Source: Entonaema liquescens
Taxonomy: Eukaryota; Ascomycota; Sordariomycetes; Xylariales; Xylariaceae
Length of the DNA: 64,000 nt
Assembly: GCA_902805475.1 (NCBI GenBank)
Contig: CADCSX010000006.1
Location: 434,001 to 498,000, forward strand
Direction: 5' to 3'
The notes beneath the pieces were generated by a model. That model was not told the origin of the DNA. It made no database searches and saw only the letters and a program-made list of their open reading frames with translations. Shown piece after piece: positions 25,017 through 37,435 of the stretch. The position numbers were made by a program, and so were the translations under genes. Each line of letters starts with the position of its first letter. The stretch's first letter is position 1.

Positions 25017-28000
25017 TTAATTAATATTATTAAATTTATAATAATATAAATTAATAAAATTAAAAAAATCATTATTATAATAATTCGGAAAATTTTATTA
25101 TAACAATATACGTAACATTAATATAATATTTTTTATTAAAATAATTAAATTATTTATAATAAATTATTATTTTACCCCGTTTTATAATTTATTTAAATTT
25201 ATATTTATATATAATGATTCGAATTTATTATTATTATTAATATTTTTATTATTTATAATATTAATTTTTTTTATAATATTATAATTAAAAAACTTTATAT
25301 AAATATAAATTTAAATTATAAATAATAATTTAATTAAATAAAAAAATATAAATGAGTTATAAAAATTATTAAATTATTTTTTTAATTAAATAATGATAAT
25401 TTTTATTTAATATTTTAATTATATAGTAATAAAATAGGAAATTATAAATTTTATAAAAATAATATTTTAATAAAAAATATTTAAATATTTTTTATTTTAA
25501 TAAATTTCGAAATTATTAATAAAAACGTTTTATACGTTTAAATATTTAAAAAAATATTAAATAAATATAAAAAATGATTTTAAAAATTTATAATAATAAA
25601 TTTTATAATTATATTAAAATTATTATAATTAATATTAAAAATTATATTAATATAATAAAATATTTATGTAAATTAATATAATATTAATTACGTGGAATTT
25701 TTTATTAATTTTATATAAATGAATGGTTTATTAATTTAAAATTTTAATAAATTAAAAAAAGTATAATAAAAATAACTTAATATATTAACGTAAAAAGTTT
25801 TAATTTATAATATTAAAAAAAAATCCATTTATTTTAACGTACGAAAATTTATATATTTTTGGGTATTAATATATTAACAATTAACGTTTTTTAACTTATA
25901 AATACCCGTTTGTAAAATTATACGTATAAAATAAATTTTTTTTTTAATATTATTTTTATAAAAAACTTTTTTTTTTTATATTTAATTCGTTTTATTTATT
26001 TTATAATTAATATTATTTTTTTTTTTAATATAATTTTTTTTTATTATGTGTTTTATTATTTTATTTTTTTATAAAATATTTTATTTTTAATTTATAAAAA
26101 ATATTAAATTATTAATATTTAATAATTTAATTTTAATAAAAGATTTAAAGTAATTTTTAAATAATATTTAATTTTTTTTTTATTTTTTTTTTTACTATTT
26201 TATAAAAGCTATTTATATTTTATTTAAAATAAATAAATAATATTTTAAAATATAATTTTAAATAAAAAATTAATTTAATATAAAAGTAAGTTATTTTATT
26301 TATTATAAAAAATATTTTTAGATTTTTTAAATTGTTGTTAAGTAGTTTATATGTAATTTTAACGTTTTTTTTAAATGTTAAAATAAGTAAAAAAAATTTA
26401 TTAATAAAAAATTACAGTTTTTTCTTTTAAATAATTTTATTATTTATATAAATGGTAAGTTTTTAAAGATAAATTTTTATATTTATTAATAATTAATAAA
26501 TTTAAATTTATTATAAAGTTTTTTTAATATATATTATTAATAAAATATATTTTTTTATTATTGTAAAATATTTTAAAAAAGTTTAAAATATCGAAAATAA
26601 TTATATAAAAAAATTATATAATATTTTCGAAAATAAACTTAAGTTTTTTTTAAATATATATTATATAATAAAAATCTAATAAATATAATTTTATATTATA
26701 TTTTTTATTATTTTAATTAAAAAAATAATTATTTATTTTTTTTATAATATATTTTAATATTAATATTTTATAAATATATATTTTATTATAAAACGTTATT
26801 TTAATATTAAATAAAATAAAATTTAATATTATTATAATTAAATATTAATAATATTTTTTAATATTAAAATAAAAAAATAAAATTAAAAAAAAAACAATAT
26901 AAAAATATTTTAATTATTTTTTAATAAATTTTTATTATATTAAAAAACTTTAAATTATAATTTTCGAAATAAACAACAATTTATTACCGCAATATATTAA
27001 ATATATTAAATTATATTTTAATTTTAACATATTTTTTTTATATTATTTACATAATTCGAAAATTTAATAAATAAAATTTAAACATTAATTAAAATATATA
27101 AAATTATAAAAAATATATAATAATTTTCTATTAATAAATATAATAATAATAATAATAATAATAATTATATTAATTACATTAACCGAAAATATTATTATAA
27201 TAATAAAAAAAATAAATATAATTTTAAATAAATAAAAAAATGAAAATATTATTATTAAATTTATAAAAAAAAAAAATATTAATTAATAAAACATTTAAAA
27301 TATAAACGTAAAAAAATTAAAAAAATATAAAAAATTAAATGGGGTTTTTTTAAAAAAAACTACGTAATTTTCTTTATAAATTTCGAAAAAATCAACAATT
27401 TTAATTTAAAATTTAATTAAAATAAAAATATTATTAATTTATTTTTAAATTTAAATAATAAAAATAATTTATTTTTAATAATAATATTTTTATTTAATTA
27501 AATATTTTAATATTATATTATTATTTTAAATTTATTTAAAAATAAAAAATTTAATGTTATTTTTATTTTAAATTAATATATAAAAAATATTTTTTAAAGT
27601 ATTATATTTAATATAAATATAATACATATATTTATAATTAAAAAAAATTAATATTTTATTTTTATTAAAAAATACCCGAATTAACAATTAAAAATAAATA
27701 AATTTCACATAAAAAAAATAAATATTAAATTTAACGATAAATAATTAATTAAATTTTTAAAAATAATTATAATTAATATTTTATTTAATAAAATAAATTT
27801 CTACGTTATAAAATTAAATACTTTGTTTTTATTTTTTTTAAAAAATATAAATTAATTAAATATATATTTTAATAATGTTATTAATTAATTAATATATAAA
27901 AATAAAATAATAATTAATATTATTAAAAAATAAAAATATTTATAATTTTATTTTAAAAATGTTATTTATTTTATAAAAAATAAATTATAATATTTTTATA

Positions 28001-30754
28001 CTTATTTTAATTATCTATTAATTAATAAATTTTATAATTTATTAAATAAATTAAAATATAATGTTAATATTAATAATTTTAAAAAAATTAATAAATTTTA
28101 TTATTATTATTAAATTAAAAATAAAATTCTATAAAAATTTAAATTTAATTTAAAAAACTTTAACATAAATTTCAATTATAAAATAATTATTAATGTTATA
28201 TATTTTAATAAATAATTAATTTTATATATAATTAACATAATTACTAGTTTTTAAATAATATATTTTATAAAAAATTTATTAATTAAAAAAATATAAAAAA
28301 TATTAAAATAATATTAAATTAATATTTATTTTAAATTTCCGAATATTATTATATATAATACTAAAATTAATTTCAATAATACCGAATTTAAAAATAAAAT
28401 TTACATAATTGGAATTATTTGTTATTAAATATTAGTTAAAGCATATTAATTAATTAATAAAATTAAAAAATATTATAATTTTATTTATTAAATATATAAA
28501 ATTATAATAATTAAATTTTAAAATTTTATTTTAAATATATTACAACTTTAAATAATTATTAAAATAATAAACGACATAGTTAATTTAAATAATTTTATTT
28601 TAATTTTTTTAATTTTTAACGTTTATTTAAAAATTAATATAAATTTATTATTTATTTTTTCGTAAATATAAAAAATGTAAATAATTTAAAAAGTAATAAT
28701 AAAAATTAAAAAAATTAAATTATAACGTTTAATTCGTAACGTTTTAAATATTTATAACGGTTTTAATATTAAGAAAATTTTTTTAATATTTTTTTTATTA
28801 ATAATAAAATATTTATTTATTAAAAAAAAAGTAAATGGAAAAAATTATATAAAGTTATTTTAATTATTAATAAAGATGTTATTGTTGTTTTAAATATATT
28901 TAATAACATATTTACGTTTCGAAACTTTTATATTAAATTTTATATTTAATTTAAAGAAAAATTAATATTAATTAAAAAGTTTAAAATTAAATTACTTAAA
29001 CCCATTTTTAATTTTAATAATTATTAAATTATTTTCGAAAAAAACTTTATATTTATTAATAATTTTTTTTATATTATTATATTATTCGTTATTATTAAAA
29101 AATAAAATAAGTTTATTTTAATAATATAATTTTGGGAAAATAAAAAAATAATTATATTAAGAAAATTATATAAAATTTCGGATATAAAGAAATTAAATAT
29201 TTTATTTAAAAAAAGTATTTTAAAATTGGTAATATATGATTTAAAAATATATAAAAACGCGATAATTTTTAAATTATAAATGGTTTACGAAATTAAAAAT
29301 AAAAATATTTTTATTTTTTATAAAAAATTATAATTAATAATTTAAAGTTATAATAATCTTAATAAAAAATTAATTATAATTTATATATTTATTATTTAAA
29401 AAATTAATTAATAATTTATCTTAATTTTAATTTTTATATTTCGTTGAAAAAAAATAAAAATCATAATAAAAAATATTATTATAATTTATATTTAATTTAA
29501 AACATTTATATTAAAGATAATTTATATATAAATGTTAATTAAATTAAAATATAAATATTTTAAAAAAACGTTATTATATATTAATAAATTGTTATATAAT
29601 TTTATCGAATTTAATATATATTAATTCGAAATTTATTTAAAATATAATTAAAAAAAATTACATATGAAATTATTAACATTTAACTTTTATTTAATAATAA
29701 CAATTATAAATCCATTTAAAATTATCGGTTTTTAAATAAATAATATTTTTAATATTAACATTATAAAATTTTTTATTATAAAAAATAAAATATTAATTAA
29801 AGGAAAAATTAAAATACGTTTTTAAAAAATATTAAACAAAAAAACCGAAAACTTTAATAATTTATGTATTATAATTTATAAAAAAAATTATAAAGTTTTC
29901 ATTATATAAAAAAGTTAAATTAAAAAATTTAAATTATTAAATTTAAAATCTTTAAATATAATTAAATAATTTATAAAATAAAAAGTTTAAAAAGCATATA
30001 TTTCGTTAATTTGTTAATTTAAAGTTACATTTAATTATATAATAATGGTAAAATATATAAAATCAGGATTAAAAAAAATTAAAATTTTTAACATTAAAAT
30101 TTAATAGTAAATAAATAATTAAAAACGAAAACTTCATTATATTAACTTAAACTTTTAAAATTTACATTTATATATTTTTATTAACAAATTATTTATAAAT
30201 AATAAAAATTTAAATTTATAAATTAATTACGTTATTATTTTAAATAATAAAAAATTTACTTTTTAAAATAATAAAGTTTAAATTATAAATAACATTATCC
30301 ATTAATCATCCATTAAATATAAACAAATTACTTATAACATATTTATTAATAAAATTTATAAAATAGTTTAAAAATTCGATATAAAATACGTAATTTATTA
30401 TATAATTAATACCATTTTAAAACGTTTATTATTTCCCCACGTTTCGTTAATTTTATACATTAACTTTTTTTCCTTATATTAATATTTAATATAAATAAAT
30501 AATATAAATAAAAAAAGATTAATAATCGATTTAATAATATTAAAATAATTATACAAAAATTAAAAAATAAATAATGTTTAATAAATATACGGCATTTATA
30601 ATTTTATAAATATAATAATTAAAATATTTTTTAATAAAATAATAAAAATATTAATAAAAAATAATTAAATTAATTTACAATTAAAAAAATAAATAAAATA
30701 TAAAATAAATATTAAATTTACAATTAATTAATTATGAAAAAAAAATAAAATAAA

Positions 30755-30968
30755 TAATAATTAAATAACAATTATATATATTATTACATAATATATATTT
30801 AACATAAAAAAATACTTATATATTTTAAATTATATAAAAAACGCATTTTTCCCGTTTTTTAATAATAAATAATTTCTTTTTTAAATATTATTAATATATT
30901 AATTTTAATTTATTTATTTATTTATTATTATTTTATTATTATTTTTTTTACGTACGTATTTATTAACA
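30755..30968. repeat. Right LTR
   Basis: Direct-repeat partner of 24804..25016. Confidence 0.72.
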
Positions 30969-31719
30969 ATAATAATTATATATATAATATATAATAAAAA
31001 ATATAATTTATTATATTAATAAAAAATAAATATATTTTATTATTATAATAATTAATAAATTATTTAAAATTAATAAAAAATGTTTAATTAATAATATAAT
31101 TTTTAATAAAAATTAATTTAAATTAAATTTATTATTTTATAAAAAATTTATTAATAATAAAATTAATAAAAACTTCGAAAAAATTAATAATATATTAAAA
31201 ACCAACGAAATAATTTTAAATTTTAAAATTAAAAATTAATTTTTAAAATTTTAACATTAAATTTTTAATATTAAAAAATAATTTAATAATTAAAATAATT
31301 TTATAAAAACTTAAAAAATTATTATATATATTAATATTAAAAAGATTTTTTAAATTATTTAAATTTTATTAAAATAACATTTTTAACATTAAATTTATAA
31401 ATTAATTAATTATTTACTTTTAATATTAAATAAATTTTATAATGTTTAATAACGAATTTAATTAATTATAACGTTTAAAAATTAAAATAAATTTTTTCGA
31501 CGTTTTATTTTTTACTTAATTAAAAAAACGGTTAAAATACTTTTTATCATATAATAATTTTTTTTTTATTAAATTATTAATTATTAAAAAATTTTTTATT
31601 TATTAATTATTTTATTTATAATTTTTATTAATTATTTATTTTAATATTATTTATTTTAACGTTTTTAATATTATTAATTTATTATATTTATAATATAAAA
31701 TTATAAAATAATTATTAAG

Positions 31720-31820
31720 AAAATTTTATTATATTATACGAAATCGTTAAAAACATAAAAAAGTTTTTAAAAAAATTTTATTATATTATACGAAATTGTT
31801 AAAAATATAAAAAAGTTTTT
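31720..31820. repeat. Tandem duplication, 52-bp period
   Basis: Two copies of a unit containing TTATATTATACGAAAT and a downstream AAAAAAGTTTTT lie side by side. Differences are transitions. Confidence 0.7.
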
Positions 31821-32040
31821 TTTATTAAAATCGTACTCGTGAAATTTTAAAAATCCAAAATGTACGGATTAATATATAATAAAATTAATAAAATAAAAAA
31901 TTAAATATAAATAAAATAACGTTTAATTAATTAAATAACTTAAATTAATTAAAATTAACGTTATTTTATAAATTAATTAATTAATTAATAAAATTACGTG
32001 TATTTATAACGCGGTTTTATTAATTAATTAATTAATTAAT

Positions 32041-32410
32041 TATAAATTAATTAAAAAATTTTAAATTTAAATTTAACGCGTTACGATTACGTTAATAAAT
32101 AAATAAATTTTAACGTTATTTAATAATACGATTTTATCGAATAATTTATTAATTAATAAAATAATACGTATTTTATTATAATTTCGTAAATTAATTAATT
32201 AATTAATAAAATTACGTGTATTTATAACACGGTTTTATTAATTAATTAATTATTTAATAAAATAACGCGTATTTTATTATAACCTCGTATTGTAAAATTT
32301 TAAAATTAATAATAAACGATTATAATTAATTAAATAAAATTAATTAAAAAACGTTAAATTTAACGCGCCACGATTACGTTAATAAATAAGTAAATTTTAA
32401 CGTTATTTAA
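32041..32410. repeat. Duplicated AT-rich module
   Basis: A module containing ACGATTACGTTAATAAATAA followed by AAATTTTAACGTTATTTAATA occurs near 32087 and again near 32368. Between and before these copies, AATAAAATTACGTGTATTTA occurs near 31988 and 32208. This is a local duplication within the transposon's right third. Confidence 0.6.
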
Positions 32411-32519
32411 TAATTAATTAAATAATTTAATTATTTAAAAAATTATTAATTTATACATTTTAATTAATTATATATATAATATTTTTTATTTTATTTATTA
32501 TTTAATTTTTTTTTCTTTT

Positions 32520-33005
32520 TTTAATAATACATATATAATCACGTGGTTTAAACTTTTTTAAATCACGTAATAAATACGTATTTTTTTATATCGTGCGATG
32601 GTATCACGTGGTAATTATCACATGATAAAATACGTATTTTAATAAATCAATTAACCGTATCACGTGTTAAATACGTACTATAAAATAATATCACATAATA
32701 GTTTATTATTAATTAAAATACGTATTTTATTATTAAATATTTATTAATTTTAAATGTAATTGATTATTATTATATAATAAATACGTATTTTTAATTATTT
32801 AACATTATTTATTTTTAAAATCACGTAATAAATAAATTTTATTTATATAACAATTTACGATTTAAATCGCAAATAAATAATCACGTGAGTTTTTATTATC
32901 ACGTAATCGGTACGTATTATTACGTAATTTTAAAAAAAATTATAATTCACGTAATTTAACACGTGTTAAATACGTATTAATTTTAAATAAAATCGTTACG
33001 TAATA
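32520..33005. repeat. ATCACGTG/TACGTA motif array
   Basis: About a dozen copies of ATCACGT(G/A) or its complement occur in under 500 bp, interspersed with TACGTATT. ACGT survives RIP because it lacks CpA on either strand. The array may be what remains of subterminal transposase-binding repeats. Confidence 0.5.
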
Positions 33006-34400
33006 TTAATTTTTAAATTATATAAATTAAACTTTTATATATAAAAATTTTTTAATTTAAATTATTTACGATTTTTAATGTATTTTTATTAATTAAATTA
33101 AAATTATATATCGTTATTTAAAATATTATATTTAATATTATTATTATAATTTAAATATATTATATAAATATATTTATAATATATATATTAATTATAAAAT
33201 TATTTATAAATTAAATTTATAAAAAATTAAATTTTAAAATTTTTTAAAATACCGTATTATAAATTTATTTTATTATATATTATATTATATAATTTTTAAA
33301 TTATTTAAATAAATTTAATAATAATATAAATTTATTTATAAAAATTATTTTAATTAATGTAATAACGAGATTTTTTAATTAATTTATAAAAATTTATTTA
33401 TAAAATAATAAAATTTATTTTATAAATATATTTTTTTTTAATTAATTTATATTAATTACGATAAATTAAATTTAAATAAAATTTAAATTTTTAAAATTAT
33501 TAATTTTAAAAAACATTAATGGTTATATATTAATAACATTTTAAATTTAATTAATTAAAAAACTTTTAACTTTAATATATTAAATTTGAAATTTTTTATA
33601 AACCGTAAACGTTAAAAAACATATTTTAAAAAATTACCATTTAAAACGTTATAATAAAATTTAAATAAAATAACCGTTTTAAATTTTAAAAAATTTAAAT
33701 TTAATATTAATTTAAAGTTTTATATTTAACTTTTAAAATAAATCGATTATAATAATTATTATATATTTTTTTATAATAAAACATTAATTTTAAATTTTAA
33801 ATTTATTTAATAACGTGGTCGTAAAATTAAATTTATAAAATAAAAATCATTTATCATTAATTTAACTTTATAAATTAAAAAATAATAAAATTAATTAAAT
33901 ATAATAAATTAATAAATAATAATTTTAAAATTATAATAATAATAATATATCATTTTTTCAATTTTAACATTAACGTTAATAAAATTTAAAATAAACTTTT
34001 TTAATTTTTATAAATTACAAATTTTACTAAAATTTTAATAATAATTTTTAACGTTTATAAATTAATTTATATTTTAATAATAACGAGTTTTTATTTTATT
34101 ATTTTAAAAATTTATTAAATTTAAAAATTAATAATTAAATTAATATAATTAATCGAGTTAATAATTTTAACCATTATATTATTAAAATAATTAAATATAA
34201 AAAAAATTAAATAAATAATTATTATAAATAATTATATAAAAATATTTAAATAAAAATATTAATTTAAAAATTTATAATTACGTTAATTTAATTAAAAAAA
34301 ATTTAAATTAATTAAAATAAAATTAATAATATATAAAAAATTATTAACTTTTTTTTTTTTTTTAATAAATTCGATAAATTCAATTAATTATAATTAATAT

Positions 34401-34552
34401 AAGTGGTAATGCAACCGGGCTAATTTCTACAATATATTGGGGTTCGGATAGATACCCATACAAATTAATATGGGTGGTTATCCGGGGCTTATCTTCACGT
34501 AGAAAAGTGGATGGGTTGGCCTTTTATTAAATTTTACCTGGCCTTTTAACGT
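34401..34552 (-). repeat. Right terminal inverted repeat of the HET-gene transposon
   Basis: This is the less mutated arm. It still contains GGCC, CCCGGTT and CCGAACCCC-type stretches where the left arm has T or A. Confidence 0.85.
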
Positions 34553-35101
34553 TACTATACCATAACGTATATCAAAGTACTAGGTAACTAGGGTATATAT
34601 CGCACTTTCAAGCGCAGGGTATTCGTCCTGGATTTTATCTAAGAGGTTGAAGATGGGGAGGTAACGAAAGAGGACAGCAGTTGACGCGTCTTCGGGCCCG
34701 AACCATATCAGGACCTGTTTGGCCCTGAGATATACTTCTCCTATCATCTTCACCTGAACATTTCGCTCCCCAATCGCCTCATCATCACTACCTTGATTGA
34801 TGCAAATGGCATCAATCCACAGTACCCTCGGCACAAACCTGCGCCGCAGATTTACCATCGCTTCACGGCAGTTCTTGGTAACTAAAAGTCTTGCACCCCC
34901 GCAGTCCAGGGGCCATTGCCGAGCTGGCTCGCCCCATACGTATGAAAGGGCCTCATATGGCCGCGCCTTTGGGTTATCTAGTGAGATGGGCTCGATGGTA
35001 CATCTCAATGGGTCCTCAGGACGGCGTGCTGGCAATAGCTTAATTATTCTGATTGATCTCTCTGGCAAGGGTTGATATTGAAATGTAGCCGTGGATGTCA
35101 T
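34553..35101 (-). pseudogene. HET-domain protein, N-terminal part (gene split by transposon)
   Basis: This is the upstream part of the split HET gene. From the ATG at 35101 the frame encodes the classical HET blocks: YEALSYVWGEP (residues ~49-59), VLWIDAICINQ (93-103) and ERNVQVKMIGEVYLRAKQVL followed by IWFGPED (to ~138). A TAG at 34580..34582 interrupts the frame 27 bases before the transposon. CAG to TAG (CpA to TpA) is the expected RIP change. The frame then continues to the TA target site and resumes at 23298 on the far side of the insertion. Including the C-terminal part, the pre-insertion gene had about 612 codons, normal for this family. Transcripts from this half would give a truncated HET module at most. 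Confidence 0.88.
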
Positions 35102-36073
35102 AGAACCAGTGTTCGATTGACGCGTCGCGTCGCGTCAATTACATATAAATTCCCCACCAACGGGTTGAAATGAATTAGTTAATTAGTCATGAAACAATAC
35201 TTATAGATATTTTGATTGGGATTGGGGAAGTGGGAAGAGTAGACGAGGAGTTTATAGACAATAGAGCATTGCCACATAATTAATGGGTGAGCAAATGTCG
35301 TTGTCACGTGCTCGTAGCTTTCAGGGGGGAGAGTGCTGTCATTCTGGGATAGATTATTAACGATCTGTGAATTGTACATTTCCATGGAATATGACCAGCA
35401 GTATTAGACTGGGCTTAATTATAAACCAATTCTGGTGTACTAAAAATTCTAGTTCCAGCTCCATTCTAGGCTGGCCATCACCACCAAAGGCGTGGGCGTC
35501 TATCCCGGATGTTGAAGATATAATTAGTTGCAAACTATTTAAAGGTATCAGCCAGATTATCGACAGAGTTATTCCTATTGCATATATCTAGGACATATAA
35601 AGTTTTGGTTTTGTGAAGACTTTTACGGAGAATGAGTAAGTACCTACCTACCCAGTCTGGCTTCTGAGGCCCTTCATCTTAGCATTGCGCAGTAAAAAGT
35701 AAGAGTAGTGATTAAATGATGCCGCGACTATTTAAGCTACCTTAACATGCGCTTCCATATCTTAGATTCTTATGATATTTGTCTGGGTGAGGTAGTCGTT
35801 CTCTTTCTTCGAGTTTGCTGTGGGACTTTGCCAACCTTCCGTTTTTAAAGCCGCCGTTTACCTATAAGCTGTACCTAACTGATTGGAGTCAATACGGGTT
35901 ATATGGTCATCAATATACTAGCACTTGTATACTAAGTTTCGGTGTTTCGTGCTCATAGTATATCTATTAAACTCGTATATGTCGAGTGTTTGCGAAGATG
36001 TTACCTCGATGTCGCCCCCTTTAAAGATCAGGCGAAACTATCATCTGAGCCGGTGGGAGTGACACAACATAGA
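35102..36073. other. Intergenic, upstream of HET gene
   Basis: A GC-rich near-palindrome (arms TTGACGCG and CGCGTCAA, 35117..35138) sits 16 bases before the HET ATG and may be a regulator site. No gene is supported further on. An open frame from 35942 leads into the hypothetical gene that follows. Confidence 0.45.
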
Positions 36074-36710
36074 ATGAACTCATATGTGGCGAACGCGGTG
36101 TATCCAATTTCGGTCGTATCGCATTCGCCAGTCGACTGCGATGTAATGAACGGCCTCGATATCTCTTTTGCACAAGATATAAACAGCATTCGTGCATGGT
36201 ATCCCAAGACTGAATTTATAGAAACCCCACCCGCTCATGGGGATCCCGGTGGAGATGGCTTCCTAGGATGTAGCGCAACTGTGGAATTTGATGGTTTCTC
36301 CTCCTTGGCTCGATTCGCCATCGCAAATGTTACTTGGCACAATAACCACCTCAGCTTACCCACAAATACAACATTCAGTACTCTAAGGTCAAAAGTTGAG
36401 CTTAGCATAGAGCACCTGCAGAACTATTCACCAGTTAGGTGTCCATTGATCAAAGATTTGAACAAGGCAACGCTAGTAAGCACGAACTTATCATAATTTA
36501 CTCCTCAGACTACTTTCTTGTCTTCGATTATGTAGGTATAATCACGATCGAGGAATAGCAACTGAAAGATAATATTAGATTGATATCAACGAGAAACCGG
36601 GCCATGAATTTGACGACTATGACGGTGAATTCACGTATACAAAGGAAAATCCCAATTTAGTGGTAGGATTTCCTCCAAGCCCCCTTTTTGTTTCCTATTA
36701 CCTAGGGTGA
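36074..36710 (+). CDS. Hypothetical protein, 5' end uncertain
   Basis: I do not recognise this protein. The frame is open from 35942, with its first ATG at 36074. It runs to a GTAAGC donor after 36475 and is joined in phase 0 to 36579..36710 through a TTAG acceptor. Conserved-looking stretches are WYPKTEFIETPPAHGDPGGD, GFLGCSATVEFDGFSSLARF and EKPGHEFDDYDGEFTYTKEN. The acidic second exon remains coding-like after splicing, which supports a real gene. An additional small intron (GTAGGA to CTAG, about 36662-36707) would replace the last codons with a hydrophobic tail ending at TAG near 36778. Upstream exons probably exist, because residues ahead of the first ATG also look coding. A decayed gene near the transposon is the alternative. 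Confidence 0.45.
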
Positions 36711-37435
36711 AAATGCTGACATCAGCTATCTTAGTGGTCAAATTGTTTTGGTGGCTATAGGTCTAACACTACTAAGTTAGCCTTCATGATTCAAGCTTGG
36801 ACAAAAGGAAAGGGAGCAAGCGCACGTACGTAGCCCCTTTTATTCTAATTGACCTAGCTAGGTATCCACCTAAGGTATACTACCTAAAACATCGTAAGTG
36901 CTGACTCTTATTACGGTAGCTGGTTGGTCTATGGACTTTGGTCTCGTATGGGAAGATTGCTATCCGCTTGCAGAAACTCGTTGGGGCCAAAGAGTGATAA
37001 AGAACTGGGAAACTTGCACATACCGAGAGTCCCATGAGACGTGCTATGGAACTCGACCTCAATTTTAGGGAACTACCTTATTTCCTTCCTAGCTTTCAGT
37101 ATATGAATATAATAACGTCCTCTCTACAGTATGAGTACTATATAGGTTCCTGAAAAGGCATAAAATCCTTAAACAAAGACAATCGGAAGTTGGTATTGGT
37201 GGCTATTATTGACTATAAAGGTGATGGGTTGGATAGAAGGACAACCAAAAATATTAGTAGATGCCTAACGTACTTAGGTATCTGTTCCTGAGTATCTACT
37301 GAAGTTAAGTAAGGTATACAGAGCAGACATCAGTCATGTATGGGAATATAGTCTGTAGCTAGCCCCCTGTGTGTTTGAGATAGCCAACTAAGACAGCAGA
37401 AACCTGCCGACCGCCTTTACAAACCCTGATTGACC
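36711..37435. other. Intergenic; possible exon-like fragment
   Basis: On the + strand about 36896-37068 has a stop-free frame with a coding-like composition (Trp, Cys, Tyr and Glu rich). It has no start or clear splice partner, so I do not call it as a gene. Confidence 0.4.

Larger units (their letters stand above)
24804..30968. mobile_element. Nested LTR retroelement, RIP-mutated
   Basis: Two ~213-bp direct repeats lie 5951 bp apart and enclose an AT-converted interior of about 5.7 kb, the geometry of an LTR retrotransposon. The repeats share a long run beginning TAATAATTAAATAACAATTA and ending in a TTATTAACA-like edge. A purine-rich stretch (GAAAAAAAAATAAAATAAA) directly precedes the right copy, as a polypurine tract would. 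Gag and pol cannot be recognised, so Ty1/copia versus Ty3/gypsy is undecided. Confidence 0.7.
23301..34552. mobile_element. 11.25-kb RIP-mutated transposon inserted in the HET gene
   Basis: This AT-rich block is bounded by 152-bp inverted repeats and flanked by TA on both sides (23299-23300 and 34553-34554). If the palindrome TAACGTTA at each edge is counted instead, the target duplication could be 8 bp. The interior has lost all long open frames. A nested LTR element (24804..30968) accounts for about 6.2 kb, leaving roughly 5.1 kb for the host element, a usual size for an autonomous DNA transposon. The transposase family cannot be read because RIP has erased the coding sequence. TA favours Tc1/mariner, while an 8-bp duplication would favour hAT-like families. 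Confidence 0.82.

Noticed and set aside
23301..34552. AT-rich block considered as a centromere core or a mitochondrial insertion
   Set aside because: Terminal inverted repeats with TA flanks interrupting one gene, plus transition-only changes, fit a RIP-mutated transposon better.
36896..37068. 57-codon stop-free stretch on the + strand with coding-like residues
   Set aside because: No start codon, no convincing splice partner and an equally long open frame on the opposite strand.
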